A stretch of 64,000 nucleotides of DNA from Achromobacter spanius (GCF_002812705.1 NZ_CP025030.1:620001-684000); one strand, 5' to 3'. Counted from the first letter of the stretch, positions 48,501 to 59,319 are shown. Translations and numbers: made by a program. Notes: a model not told the origin generated them from the letters alone.

Positions 48501-49087
48501 AAGCCGTCGCGGCGCGCGAGCGTGAATTGGCGCCCGACAGCAAGTCCCCGCGCCTGGCCATGGCCGTGGCGCGCGGCCTGTTCAAGCTGATGGCCTACAA
48601 GGACGAATACGAAGTGGCGCGCCTTTACACCGGCGACGCGTTCCAGGCGCAATTGAAGGGCCAGTTCGAAGGCGACTACAGCCTGCGCTTTCATATGGCC
48701 CCGCCGATCTTCGCGCGCAAAGACCCGCGCACCGGCGTGCCGCGCAAGATGACGTTGGGCCCGCGCACCATGACGGCACTGAAATTGCTGACGCGGATGA
48801 AGGGCCTGCGCGGCACCTGGTTCGATCCCTTCGGCCACACCGCCGAACGCAAGATGGAACGGGGGCTCGTCACCGAGTATCGCCAGACCATAGACCAACT
48901 TCTTGTAGGGTTGAACCGGGACAACATCGCGCAAGCAGCTACAATCGCCGGCCTTGCAGAAACCATCCGCGGCTACGGCCACGTGAAGGCAGCAAGCGTC
49001 GAGAAGTACCGGACGCAATTGGGTCGATTGATGCAAAGCTATACAGCACCGGCCCCGCGCGACATGCCCCTGCGGAAAACCGCATAA
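45581..49087 (+). CDS. Indolepyruvate ferredoxin oxidoreductase, fused subunits
   Basis: 1168 residues, a natural fusion of alpha and beta subunits that oxidatively decarboxylates aryl- or branched-chain 2-oxoacids to acyl-CoA. The N-terminal part carries the pyrimidine-binding (FVSGYRGSPLGGVDMAMW) and TPP-binding regions (GCHYMAAWMDRDTGGLTQMGGEGVDWIG; ILFNDAVAMTGGQP). Middle Cys motifs CEGCGDCGVQSNC and CNKDYSCAEGFCPSF make Fe-S centres. The C-terminal part holds the gamma-type domain (LLVAGMGGTGVITIGAIVSMAAHLEGL). The size and order match the long proteobacterial form. AGGAGC precedes the ATG. It is expected to act in Phe/Tyr/Trp or Leu breakdown. Confidence 0.94.
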   Translation: MDGTPAPDPQLDLDYQLADNLTRESGRIFLTGTQALVRIMLTQARVDRERGLNTAGFVSGYRGSPLGGVDMAMWKAKKALDASQISFLPGINEDMAATAVMGTQQAGVRADRNVDGVFAMWYGKGPGVDRAGDALHHGNAAGASRNGGVLVVVGDDHTAVSSSIPHASEASLIGWQMPIVHPTSIDEYETFALWGWALSRYAGTWVAFKAVSETIESGHSFTPAAVQDYDMPADPDMPPEALEYSARDFLSLAVETRMNLRMKAVAAFARRHSIDRLTCPAPKATVGIVTVGKAHLDTMEALARLGVDTVTANAPVRIYKPGLTWPMDGGRLLEFARGLSHILVVEEKGAVVESQIKDLLFNLPERPTVIGKKGFDGETLVPSAGQLRPSLLAQPLAAWLTRTAGLPLGADLAAFECQAALSNDADGMRRRPYFCSGCPHSTSTKVPEGSQALSGVGCHYMAAWMDRDTGGLTQMGGEGVDWIGLSRYTKMPHIFQNMGEGTYYHSGYLAIRQAVAARANITYKILFNDAVAMTGGQPVDGPISVPQICQQLRGENVARIVVTSDEPEKYQGVDLGPNIKVHHRRELDAVQRELREIPGVTVLIHDQTCAAEKRRRRKKNQFPDPARRMLINSAVCEGCGDCGVQSNCLSVVPLETPYGRKRAIDQSSCNKDYSCAEGFCPSFVSVMGGKPRKSAAPKTDQERLQRLIEQLPQPATPSLDRPYRLLVAGMGGTGVITIGAIVSMAAHLEGLSAAVLDLTGLAQKGGTVVSHIRLAPAGAPAGPVRLDWQQADAAILCDPVASVAPDSLGALRRGHTQVTVNTYVAPVSEFTRNPDAAMRPKALLAKIRHAAGDANTAAIDAHEAALALFGDSILSNMFMLGYAWQRGGVPLSQAAINRAIELNGVAIAANRAAFDSGRLAAHQPDALESALRPRAQVVQLHVPETFDRAVARRVADLTAYQDARYARVYQDVVEAVAARERELAPDSKSPRLAMAVARGLFKLMAYKDEYEVARLYTGDAFQAQLKGQFEGDYSLRFHMAPPIFARKDPRTGVPRKMTLGPRTMTALKLLTRMKGLRGTWFDPFGHTAERKMERGLVTEYRQTIDQLLVGLNRDNIAQAATIAGLAETIRGYGHVKAASVEKYRTQLGRLMQSYTAPAPRDMPLRKTA

Positions 49088-49105
49088 ACAGTCGCTTTGA
49101 GCCGT

Positions 49106-49142
49106 GCACTACTGGGCGCGCCTTACTGGGCGCGCCCAGTGC
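49106..49142 (+). terminator. GC-rich hairpin after the indolepyruvate oxidoreductase gene
   Basis: GCACT(act)GGGCGCGCC pairs with GGCGCGCCCAGTGC with a three-base bulge, 18 bases after the stop. It is followed by ATTT only, so it is a modest terminator by sequence. Confidence 0.6.
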
Positions 49143-49183
49143 ATTTAGTAACAATCTTTTGTGAGATTCGTCATACCTTTTTC

Positions 49184-49212
49184 TTGTTCCCGTAGTTCTC
49201 GATCACTAGAAT
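49184..49212 (+). promoter_or_regulatory. nrdA: Sigma70 promoter of nrdAB
   Basis: TTGTTC at 49184-49189, a 17-base spacer and TAGAAT at 49207-49212. The predicted start of transcription near 49219 leaves a leader of about 170 bases before the nrdA ATG. The -10 box lies inside the first NrdR box. Confidence 0.7.
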
Positions 49213-49249
49213 TAGTGTCCAACGAGGGGTGCTACACTACATGTTGTGG
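49203..49249 (+). promoter_or_regulatory. nrdA: Tandem NrdR boxes upstream of nrdA
   Basis: Two 16-base sites, TCACTAGAATTAGTGT (49203-49218) and ACACTACATGTTGTGG (49234-49249), match the NrdR consensus of form aCaCwAnATnTwGTGt. Their starts are 31 bases apart, three helical turns, as in known NrdR-controlled operons. Box 1 overlaps the -10, so NrdR binding should block polymerase. Confidence 0.85.
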
Positions 49250-49390
49250 TCGCCTAAGCGCTGATTCTCGTCGGCCACGCCTTTTGGACTAAGCCGTCCA
49301 AGCCGTTCCGACCCCCTCAAAAGATCCACATTCATACCCGGCATGACCGCCGTCATGTCGCTATCTACGCGTTTTCGCACAGGAGCTTCC

Positions 49391-52321
<2,931 letters not shown>

Positions 52322-52340
52322 CCGCCTCCGGAGAATTGAA

Positions 52341-53537
52341 ATGATTAATTGGGAAGACGACACCACCGCCACGCAACCTGCTTCCCCCGCCCCCGCGGGC
52401 GGCCAGCAGGCTGCGCCCGAAGTCCGGGCGGCGACGGGTGTGTTCGGCGACACCGCCATGCCTACGCCTGCCGCGCCTGAACACGCGGCGGGTCTGGCCG
52501 CCAGCGGCGCAGCCACCGCGCAGCGCGTGAAGGTTGCCGACAAGCGCATCATCAACGGCGAAACCGACGTCAATCAACTTGTGCCGTTCAAGTACAAGTG
52601 GGCGTGGGAAAAGTATTTGGCCACGTGCGCCAACCACTGGATGCCGCAAGAGATCAACATGTCGCGCGACATCGCGCTTTGGAAGAACCCGAACGGGCTC
52701 ACCGAAGACGAACGCCGCATCGTCAAGCGCAACCTGGGTTTCTTCGTCACGGCCGACTCGCTGGCCGCGAACAACATCGTGTTGGGCACCTACCGCCACA
52801 TCACGGCTCCCGAATGCCGCCAGTTCCTGCTGCGCCAGGCATTCGAGGAAGCGATCCACACGCACGCTTATCAATACATCGTCGAAAGCCTGGACCTGGA
52901 CGAAGCCGAGATCTTCAACGCTTATAACGAAGTTCCGTCCATCCGCGCCAAAGACGAGTTCCTGATCCCGTTCATCGACGCGATCGCGGACCCCCACTTC
53001 AAGACGGGCACGCCCGAAGCCGACCAGACGCTGCTGAAGTCGCTGATCGTTTTCGCATGCTTGATGGAAGGCCTGTTCTTCTACGTGGGCTTCACGCAGA
53101 TCCTGGCGCTGGGCCGCCAGAACAAGATGACCGGCGCGGCCGAACAGTACATGTACATCCTTCGCGATGAATCCATGCACTGCAACTTCGGCATCGACCT
53201 GATCAACACCGTCAAACTGGAAAATCCGCATCTGTGGACGCCGGCTTTCCGCGAAGAAATTCGAGAACTCTTCCGCAAAGCGGTCGAACTCGAATACGCT
53301 TACGCCGAAGACACGATGCCGCGCGGCGTGTTGGGCTTGAACGCACCTATGTTCAAATCCTACCTGCGCTTCATCGCCAACCGTCGTTGCCAGCAAATCG
53401 GTATCGAACCGCTGTACCCGCAGGAAGAGAATCCCTTCCCTTGGATGGCGGAAATGATCGATCTTAAAAAGGAACGCAACTTTTTTGAAACTCGCGTGAT
53501 CGAATACCAAACCGGTGGCACGCTGAGCTGGGAGTAA
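52341..53537 (+). CDS. nrdB: Ribonucleoside-diphosphate reductase beta subunit, class Ia
   Basis: 398 residues. It carries the di-iron centre and tyrosyl radical. Metal ligands and radical Tyr are readable in [19 protein letters not shown] (E, H and Y in the E-xx-H-xxx-Y pattern) and [17 protein letters not shown]. The first 65 or so residues are Ala/Pro-rich and probably disordered, longer than in E. coli. The ATG at 52341 follows CCGGAGAATTGAA, so it has a good ribosome site, and it is 19 bases after nrdA. Confidence 0.97.
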   Translation: MINWEDDTTATQPASPAPAGGQQAAPEVRAATGVFGDTAMPTPAAPEHAAGLAASGAATAQRVKVADKRIINGETDVNQLVPFKYKWAWEKYLATCANHWMPQEINMSRDIALWKNPNGLTEDERRIVKRNLGFFVTADSLAANNIVLGTYRHITAPECRQFLLRQAFEEAIHTHAYQYIVESLDLDEAEIFNAYNEVPSIRAKDEFLIPFIDAIADPHFKTGTPEADQTLLKSLIVFACLMEGLFFYVGFTQILALGRQNKMTGAAEQYMYILRDESMHCNFGIDLINTVKLENPHLWTPAFREEIRELFRKAVELEYAYAEDTMPRGVLGLNAPMFKSYLRFIANRRCQQIGIEPLYPQEENPFPWMAEMIDLKKERNFFETRVIEYQTGGTLSWE

Positions 53538-53871
53538 AGCAGTACGTCATCAGGCCCGGCGCGGGCACGCTCTGCCAACACAGAGCGTCGCGTTCGCGAC
53601 AGGCTTGATGACGCGCTTCCTGGTCAGGGTGTTTTCGAACACGTAGAACAAGCGGTCGGCGGCCTGTGATCAGGCTGCGACCGGCGCCATTTGAAATGGC
53701 TCGCGCCAAAGGAGCGGGGGCCATATCAAATGGCTGTGCCGAATTCATTAGCGCAAACCGTAGTAGCTGTTGCTCGCACAGAACAGCGGCATGCGCCGAT
53801 GAATAGCCCGGGCACGATTCGCTTTGTTGGCGAGTCGGGGCACGGGTTTAAGTTCTGGGACCCCTGAACCT
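53538..53871. other. Structured intergenic region between nrdB and the histone-like gene
   Basis: No gene is supported in these 334 bases. Three hairpins stand out: an outer CGTCATCA-GGCC/GGCTTGATGACG stem (53545-53613) enclosing ACGCTCTG-CCAACA-CAGAGCGT; CGGTCG...GCCTG-TGAT-CAGGC...CGACCG (about 53653-53684); and GCCATTT-G-AAATGGC after it. It may encode a small RNA or hold the nrdAB terminator and the next promoter. Confidence 0.45.
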
Positions 53872-53884
53872 AAGGAGCATGACC

Positions 53885-54637
53885 ATGGCAACAGCCAAGA
53901 AAGCCGTAAAGAAAGCCGCGGCGAAGAAGCCCGCCGCCAAGAAGGCAGTCGCTAAGAAGGCCGCACCGGCCAAGAAAGCCGCTGTCAAGAAGGTAGCAGT
54001 CAAGAAAGTCGCCGCCGCCAAAAAGCCGGCAGTGAAGAAGGTTGCCGCCAAGAAGCCGGCAGCCAAGAAGGTCGTCGCCAAGAAAGCGGTAGCCAAGAAG
54101 GCCGTCGCCAAAAAGGCAGTCGCCAAGAAAGCGGTAGCCAAGAAGGTTGTCGCCAAGAAGGCCGTTGCCAAGAAAGCGGTAGCCAAGAAGGTTGTCGCCA
54201 AGAAGGCCGTTGCCAAGAAGGCCGTCGCCAAGAAAGCGGTAGCCAAGAAGGCCGTCGCAAAGAAGGCAGTTGCCAAGAAAGCCGTCGCCAAGAAGGCCGT
54301 CGCCAAGAAAGCGGTAGCCAAGAAGGCCGTCGCCAAAAAGGCCGTTGCCAAGAAGGCGCCCGCCGCCAAGAAAGCAGTTGCCAAGAAAGCGGTAGCCAAG
54401 AAGGCCCCCGCTGCCAAGAAGGCGCCTGCTGCCAAGAAGGCTCCCGCTGCAAAGAAGGCTCCCGCCGCCGCCAAGCCGGCTGCTGCCGCCAAGCCCGCTG
54501 CTGCCAAGAAGCCTGCCGCGAAGAAAGCCGCTCCCAAGAAGCCCGCAACGCCGCCCTCCACGGCTGCTGCCCCGGGTGCAAAGACCGCGCTGAATCCCGC
54601 CGCTTCGTGGCCGTTCCCCACGGGTGGCCGTCCCTAA
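53885..54637 (+). CDS. Histone H1-like Lys/Ala-rich DNA-binding protein
   Basis: About 250 residues, almost entirely [10 protein letters not shown] pentapeptides, resembling the eukaryotic H1 tail and Bordetella BpH1. It should coat DNA or RNA non-specifically and compact the nucleoid. Two in-frame ATGs exist; I prefer 53885 because AAGGAG lies seven bases before it, against only one base before 53879. The last 30 residues lose the repeat and are Pro-rich. The coding DNA is a 15-base minisatellite, so its length should vary among strains. The opposite strand is also open, a by-product of the repeat and not a gene. Confidence 0.93.
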   Translation: MATAKKAVKKAAAKKPAAKKAVAKKAAPAKKAAVKKVAVKKVAAAKKPAVKKVAAKKPAAKKVVAKKAVAKKAVAKKAVAKKAVAKKVVAKKAVAKKAVAKKVVAKKAVAKKAVAKKAVAKKAVAKKAVAKKAVAKKAVAKKAVAKKAVAKKAVAKKAPAAKKAVAKKAVAKKAPAAKKAPAAKKAPAAKKAPAAAKPAAAAKPAAAKKPAAKKAAPKKPATPPSTAAAPGAKTALNPAASWPFPTGGRP

Positions 54638-54668
54638 TCAGGACGGTTCGAAGCTGTAGCTTCACTAG

Positions 54669-54699
54669 AGCCGCCTGGCCTTGGCTAGGCGGCTTTTTT
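54669..54699 (+). terminator. Terminator of the histone-like gene
   Basis: AGCCGCCTGGCC-TT-GGCTAGGCGGCT followed by six T: a canonical intrinsic terminator 32 bases after the stop. Confidence 0.92.
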
Positions 54700-54785
54700 G
54701 CGTCATCCCCATCCGCCAAACGCCGCAGCAAACTTTCCACGCAGCGTGCGACAATTGATTCCTCATTTTTTCGGTGATCGCGTCC

Positions 54786-55346
54786 ATGCTCGGTGAAATC
54801 TTCCGCTTCCTCCTCGAAATCGTGTTCACGCTGTTCGGCGCGGCATTGATTGCCCGCGCCTGGATGCACGCGATCCGCCTCCACGCCTTCAACCCGATTG
54901 CGCGCACCATCTACCAAGCCACGAACTGGCTGGTGATGCCGCTGCGCAAGGTCATTCCCGCCGGCAACAAGATCGATTGGACGAGCCTGGTCGCCGCCTG
55001 GCTGGCCGCGTTGCTGTATATCGTGCTGATCTGGCTGCTGGCGCTGGGCGCGCTGATCCCCGCCGCGCTGCTACCAGCCGCCATGGGCTCGGCCCTGATC
55101 ATGACCATCAAGTGGGCGCTGAACCTGGTGGTGTGGTTGACGCTGATCCAGGCCGTGCTGTCCTGGGTCAATCCGACGGCGCCGATGATGCCGCTGCTGC
55201 AGGCGCTGACCGCGCCCATGCTGGACCCCATCCGCCGCATCCTGCCGCGCACCAGCATCGACTTTTCGCCCTTGGTGCTGCTGATCGTGGCGCAGGTGCT
55301 GCTGATGGTGCTGGCCAATCTAAGCCAGCGCATGATGGGCCTGTAG
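54786..55346 (+). CDS. yggT: YggT family membrane protein
   Basis: About 186 residues with two YGGT domains, each a pair of hydrophobic helices (LFGAALIARAWMHA...; LTLIQAVLSWVNPTAPMMPLLQALTAPMLDPIRRILP). The second domain has the typical NP...L..L..P..P.R..P pattern. YggT-type proteins are linked to osmotic response and, in relatives, to division and cell shape. I chose the ATG at 54786; a GTG four codons earlier is possible. Confidence 0.92.
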   Translation: MLGEIFRFLLEIVFTLFGAALIARAWMHAIRLHAFNPIARTIYQATNWLVMPLRKVIPAGNKIDWTSLVAAWLAALLYIVLIWLLALGALIPAALLPAAMGSALIMTIKWALNLVVWLTLIQAVLSWVNPTAPMMPLLQALTAPMLDPIRRILPRTSIDFSPLVLLIVAQVLLMVLANLSQRMMGL

Positions 55347-55353
55347 GCCAAGA

Positions 55354-55381
55354 AACGGGGCATCGCGCCCCGTTCTTTTTT
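55354..55381 (+). terminator. Terminator of yggT
   Basis: AACGGGGC-ATCGC-GCCCCGTT followed by C and six T. It also lies against the 3' end of dltA on the other strand. Confidence 0.9.
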
Positions 55382-55384
55382 CCG

Positions 55385-56830
55385 CTACGCCGGAATCCCG
55401 GCGTAGATCTCGACCAGCTTCTTGCGGTCGATTTTGTGGTTGTTCGACATTGGCAATGCCGGGCACGCCACCAGTTCCGACGGCACCATATAGGGCGGCA
55501 GACGCTGGGCCAGCCGCGCTTTGCAATCGGCCAAGGCATCGGGCGCCAGCAAACGCGCATCCGGCTCCCGCGCCACGCCCGCCACAAAACCAATCAGGCG
55601 CACCGCCGTTCCATCGGGACGGCGCAGCACCGCGCAGGCGCCGCCTTCCACCCCCGGCAGACCGTGCAGCGCCTCGTCGATTTCCGCCAACTCGATGCGA
55701 TAGCCGTTCAGCTTGATCTGGTCGTCCATGCGGCCTCGGCAAAACAGCAAGCCGCCCTCTTCCATCTGGCCCAGGTCGCCCGTGCGGAAAGCGCGGCGGC
55801 CGTCTTCGTGGGTGTAGAGCTTGGCGTCGTTCAGATCGGGGCGGTTCAGGTAGCCGCGCATGACGTGGTCGCCCACGATGCAGATCTCGCCTTCGTCCAC
55901 GATCAACAGGCTATCCGGCTTGGCGTGGCCCACCGGCAGTGGGTCGTGCGCTGCCAGCACGGCGTCGGTGACTTCGATCCAGGTGGTGGCCACGGTGGCT
56001 TCCGTGGGGCCATACGTGTTCAGGATGACGGCATCGGGGAACCGCTGGCGCAGCTTTTTGGCCAAGGCCGCGGGCAGCGGCTCGCCGCAGAACAGGAAAG
56101 TGCGCAGCGCAGGCAAGGTGGCCGGGGAAAAATCCCGGTTGGCCAACTGCTGGTGGGCGAATGATGGGGTCGACACCCACACCGTCACGCCATGTTGTGC
56201 CAGGCGCGGCATCCACGTGCCCGCCGCCGCGATCTGCTCGCGTGCATTCAACACGCAGGCGCCGCCCGAGGCCAGGGTGCCGAAGACCTCGTACATGGAC
56301 AGGTCGAAGCTGAACGGCGCCTGGTTCATGAACACCGGTGCATCGCCCAAGCCAAAGCTGCCCAACATCCAGTCGCCCAGCAAGCCCACGCTTTCTCGGC
56401 CGATCTGCACTCCCTTGGGGTCGCCCGTGCTGCCCGAGGTAAACATGACGTAAGCCAGGCCGCGCTCGGCAAGCAACGCGCCTTCGCCTTGGGTGAACGT
56501 GCCGGCGGCGGCATCGTAGACGGCCGCGGCGCGCACGATCTCGACAATGCGGCGCAACCGCTCCACCGGGTAGATGGTGTCAACCGGCACGAACGGCGCG
56601 CCGATCAGCAGCGCGCCCACCATGGCGACGAAGAACGACGCTTCTTTGTGGCCGTAGATGGCCACCGGCACATCCGGGCCCGCGCCATGCTTGCGCGCGT
56701 TCTCCGCCCAGGCGTGCGCCTCGTCACGCAACTGCGCCCAGCTTAAAGAGCGATCGGCGGCGGCGACGGCCAAGGCGTCGGGCGACATTCCGGTATCAAC
56801 GAACTGGAACGTTTTCAGGTCAAAACGCAT
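55385..56830 (-). CDS. dltA: D-alanine--carrier protein ligase (DltA/DraA-like)
   Basis: 481 residues, an adenylating enzyme that activates D-alanine and loads it on the DltC carrier. ANL-family motifs are YVMFTSGSTGDPKGV (P-loop), NTYGPTEATVATT, the Asp of FRTGDLGQ, QIKLNGYRIELAEID (hinge) and the catalytic Lys in NNHKIDRKKLVE. It starts 16 bases after dltB with GGGAG at the right distance. It is the last gene of the five-gene operon. The Bordetella locus of this kind is named dra and affects resistance to cationic peptides. Confidence 0.93.
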   Translation of the reverse strand: MRFDLKTFQFVDTGMSPDALAVAAADRSLSWAQLRDEAHAWAENARKHGAGPDVPVAIYGHKEASFFVAMVGALLIGAPFVPVDTIYPVERLRRIVEIVRAAAVYDAAAGTFTQGEGALLAERGLAYVMFTSGSTGDPKGVQIGRESVGLLGDWMLGSFGLGDAPVFMNQAPFSFDLSMYEVFGTLASGGACVLNAREQIAAAGTWMPRLAQHGVTVWVSTPSFAHQQLANRDFSPATLPALRTFLFCGEPLPAALAKKLRQRFPDAVILNTYGPTEATVATTWIEVTDAVLAAHDPLPVGHAKPDSLLIVDEGEICIVGDHVMRGYLNRPDLNDAKLYTHEDGRRAFRTGDLGQMEEGGLLFCRGRMDDQIKLNGYRIELAEIDEALHGLPGVEGGACAVLRRPDGTAVRLIGFVAGVAREPDARLLAPDALADCKARLAQRLPPYMVPSELVACPALPMSNNHKIDRKKLVEIYAGIPA

Positions 56831-56846
56831 GCCGATACTCCCAGCG

Positions 56847-57974
56847 TCAGATGGGGCTGCGGCCGCTGAACACGTACAGCGCCAGCGCGGCCAGAATCAA
56901 GGTAAGCACGCGGCCCAGGAACCGCATCACCGGATGCGCCAGCGTGGACTGCAAGGCGGGCCGGGTGCGCGCCGCGTTGACCAGCAGGTTGTGCCCCACC
57001 GAATACGCGCCGAACATCAGCCCGCTCACGATGTAATGCAACGACAAGCCGTTCCACACGCCCATGGCCAGCAGCGTGGCGAAGATGCCGATGTTCTGCG
57101 CCGCCATGCGATGGCGTCCGAAGAACCTGGTCTTGCTCAACGCCTTGTAGATCGGCATGAACACCACATCACGCAACCACTCCGACAAGCTGATGTGCCA
57201 GCGGCGCCAGAAGTCCTGCGGGTTCAGCGTGGCCAAGGGGTTGCGGAAGTTGATCGGCAAGGTGAAGCCGAACAGCATGCCGATGCCGATCGCCATCGTC
57301 GAATAGCCGGCGAAGTCGAAGAACAGATACGCGCTGTACAGCGAGGCGTTCAACACCACGCCCGTGAACGAATAGTCGTGCGCGTCCAGCGTGGCCAGGC
57401 CATAACGCCAGATCAGCTCGGCCAGGCCGAACTTCTGGATCACGCCCAGCATGATCAGCTCCAGCCCGGTCAGCCAGGTATTCAAATTCACGCCTTCATA
57501 GCCGCGCTTGAGATCCGCCTGGAAATTGCGCCAGCGGTACATGGGGCCGGCCAACAGCGTCAGCGGGAAGAACAGGTAGATGAAGTAGTCCAGCGGCGAC
57601 ACGCGCTCGTTGCGTTGCGCGAACAGCAGCACGTCGATGGCGCGGAAGGTGGCGAACGACAGGCCCAGCATCGCCCCCAGGTGCGACACGCCGGTCTTCA
57701 CCAGCAGCAGCGGCGTCATGGTGATGATGACGGCCAGCCAGGTGGGAATGTAGTTGCGGCGCACGGCCCACAAGGCGCTACCCGAAATAGCCAGCAGCGC
57801 GATGGGCTGATAGGGTCGCGCCCAGAACACCGCCATCCAGACACCCAGGCAGATCACCCCGATGATGTGGCGATAGCCGATGCGAAACGGCATGCCGAAC
57901 GAGCGGTATGCCAACAGGCCCAGGCCGCCGCACAGGGCGCCGCCAAAAAAGCTCAAGCTTGCAAACAATTCCAT
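56847..57974 (-). CDS. dltB: MBOAT-family D-alanyl transfer protein (DltB/DraB-like), variant active site
   Basis: 375 residues, multi-spanning acyltransferase. In the family it takes D-Ala from DltC on the cytoplasmic side and passes it across the membrane. The first conserved His is present at H260 (DFWRRWHISLSEWLRD). The second, central MBOAT His, normally W-H-G, is Asn here: N308 in MGVWNGLSLHYIVSG, with another His at 313. The codon is AAC, so two of its three bases need no change from CAC. The ATG at 57974 starts eight bases after the small upstream ORF. The longer frame upstream is discarded because it runs across dltD. Confidence 0.9.
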   Translation of the reverse strand: MELFASLSFFGGALCGGLGLLAYRSFGMPFRIGYRHIIGVICLGVWMAVFWARPYQPIALLAISGSALWAVRRNYIPTWLAVIITMTPLLLVKTGVSHLGAMLGLSFATFRAIDVLLFAQRNERVSPLDYFIYLFFPLTLLAGPMYRWRNFQADLKRGYEGVNLNTWLTGLELIMLGVIQKFGLAELIWRYGLATLDAHDYSFTGVVLNASLYSAYLFFDFAGYSTMAIGIGMLFGFTLPINFRNPLATLNPQDFWRRWHISLSEWLRDVVFMPIYKALSKTRFFGRHRMAAQNIGIFATLLAMGVWNGLSLHYIVSGLMFGAYSVGHNLLVNAARTRPALQSTLAHPVMRFLGRVLTLILAALALYVFSGRSPI

Positions 57975-57982
57975 GGCGCGGC

Positions 57983-58135
57983 TCAGAACTGCTGATATTG
58001 GAATTCGACCTTGATCGGTCCGCCGCTGCCCGTGGTGGGCTGTGCCTGCAGCACAAACACGAGGATGACCCCGAGGTACAGACACAAATGCCAAAAAAAG
58101 CGACGCCCGGCGCCGTCTTTGCGAAAGAATTTCAT
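57983..58135 (-). CDS. DltX-like microprotein, 50 residues
   Basis: A complete 50-codon gene that standard length cut-offs miss. Start ATG at 58135 overlaps the dltD stop as ATGA, and the stop is eight bases before dltB, so it is placed for translational coupling. The product has a basic N-terminus (MKFFRKDGAGRRFF), one transmembrane helix (about residues 15-30, WHLCLYLGVILVFVLQ) and a short periplasmic tail ending VEFQYQQF. Gram-positive DltX proteins are similarly small, single-pass and end in a conserved F-x-Y-N-x-F, whose Tyr has been implicated in relaying D-alanine with DltB. The F-x-Y-x-x-F match, size, topology and operon place are seen; the shared function is inference. Confidence 0.8.
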   Translation of the reverse strand: MKFFRKDGAGRRFFWHLCLYLGVILVFVLQAQPTTGSGGPIKVEFQYQQF

Positions 58136-59319
58136 CGGGAAAAGTACTCCGCAATACCTTGGTCCGCCATGGCCCAGCCCAGCTCGGCCAGGTGCATGTC
58201 GTCACGCAGCATGCCCGGTTCGAACGGGATGCTGTAAAGGTCCAGGCAACCCATCTGATAGCGCGTGCACATGCCCGTAATGGCGGCCACCACCGGATCA
58301 AAGCGCTCGACGTCCAGAATGAGCTTGGGGTTGAACGGCTGAATGACGAAGTAGGCCTTCACCTTGCGCTTTTGCAGCAAGGCCATGACACGCGACAGAT
58401 CGCCCAGCTCGGCGCGGGTGATGGGGTCGACGTCGGCGAACTCGTTGCGGGCCGGCGAGTACAGCGGCGCCAGATACTGCTTGTAGTAATCGTCGCGCAC
58501 GTCGTAAGGGTTATGGCCGCCCAGCCTGTGCTCCACCTCGCGCGCCTGATGCGTCAGTTGCCCCCACTGCCCTGCGTTCAAGCGCGCGGCGGACGGCCAG
58601 GACACGAAGCGGTGCGCGGGCACGGACAGCTTGGTGCGTGGGCGGTCGGGCGCGGGTTCCTGGCGGGCATGCCACCACAGCGCCAGCTTGTCTTTCAGCT
58701 CGGCCGCCTGACCGTTGGCAATCAGCCAGAGCAGCCCCCAATTCGCGTTGTCGGTGATCCAGGTCTGCATCTGCTCGCGCGTGCTGGGCTGGTCCCACAA
58801 GCGGTCCCAGACCGGGCCGGTCACGTGCTCGGCGAACGCGCTGCGCGGCAACTGACCACCCGAGGCGAACCACGCGGGCGACACCATGATCACCAGCCGC
58901 GTGTTCGGCGTCAGGGAATCCGCCACGGATTCCAGCACGCTGACGATCCCGTAAGACTGGAACATGGCGTGGCCATAGGCCAGCGTCGGCATTTTCAGTT
59001 CTTCGGGAAAGAAGCGGTAGGGAACAAAACGCAGGTCGTGGCTGGACAGCTCGGACGAGCCCAGCACGACCAGCGTGCCGTCGCTCAGGGCGTTGCCCAG
59101 ACGATTCAGGTTGACGTGCTGGGTGCCCCAGTCCGGTCCCAGATTAGGCAGGTAGTTGTTCTTGCCGGCCGTGGCCGACAAGGGCGCGGCGGCGGGCGTC
59201 ACGATGCGGCTGAGCAGATCGTCCGCCCCCCAATACGCGCGAACCGCCAGTGCAACCGCCGTCGCGGCAGCCGCGACGTGGGACAGCAAGCGCGTGTTAC
59301 GCAGAATGGGCAGCAACAT
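58132..59319 (-). CDS. dltD: DltD-like D-alanyl transfer protein (DraD-like)
   Basis: About 395 residues. An N-terminal membrane anchor (LLSHVAAAATAVALAVRAY) precedes an SGNH-like extracytoplasmic domain. The nucleophile Ser lies in VVLGSSELSSHD, and the C-terminal catalytic D-x-x-H is in MLRDDMHLAELGW. In the family DltD acts with DltB in transfer to the final acceptor. I chose the ATG at 59319, which overlaps the dltC end by 23 bases; the longer frame enters dltC without a membrane anchor reason. Confidence 0.9.
   Translation of the reverse strand: MLLPILRNTRLLSHVAAAATAVALAVRAYWGADDLLSRIVTPAAAPLSATAGKNNYLPNLGPDWGTQHVNLNRLGNALSDGTLVVLGSSELSSHDLRFVPYRFFPEELKMPTLAYGHAMFQSYGIVSVLESVADSLTPNTRLVIMVSPAWFASGGQLPRSAFAEHVTGPVWDRLWDQPSTREQMQTWITDNANWGLLWLIANGQAAELKDKLALWWHARQEPAPDRPRTKLSVPAHRFVSWPSAARLNAGQWGQLTHQAREVEHRLGGHNPYDVRDDYYKQYLAPLYSPARNEFADVDPITRAELGDLSRVMALLQKRKVKAYFVIQPFNPKLILDVERFDPVVAAITGMCTRYQMGCLDLYSIPFEPGMLRDDMHLAELGWAMADQGIAEYFSR

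Noticed and set aside
53464..53748. 94-codon minus-strand frame after nrdB
   Set aside because: It overlaps the nrdB 3' end, shows no family features and crosses the hairpins of the intergenic region.
53885..54480. Tandem repeats considered as a CRISPR array
   Set aside because: Units are contiguous 15-base coding repeats in frame, with no unique spacers.
53848..54621. Long frame opposite the histone-like gene with LATAFLAT repeats
   Set aside because: It is the complement of the AKKAV minisatellite; any such repeat gives an open opposite frame. The plus strand has AAGGAG and a known family.
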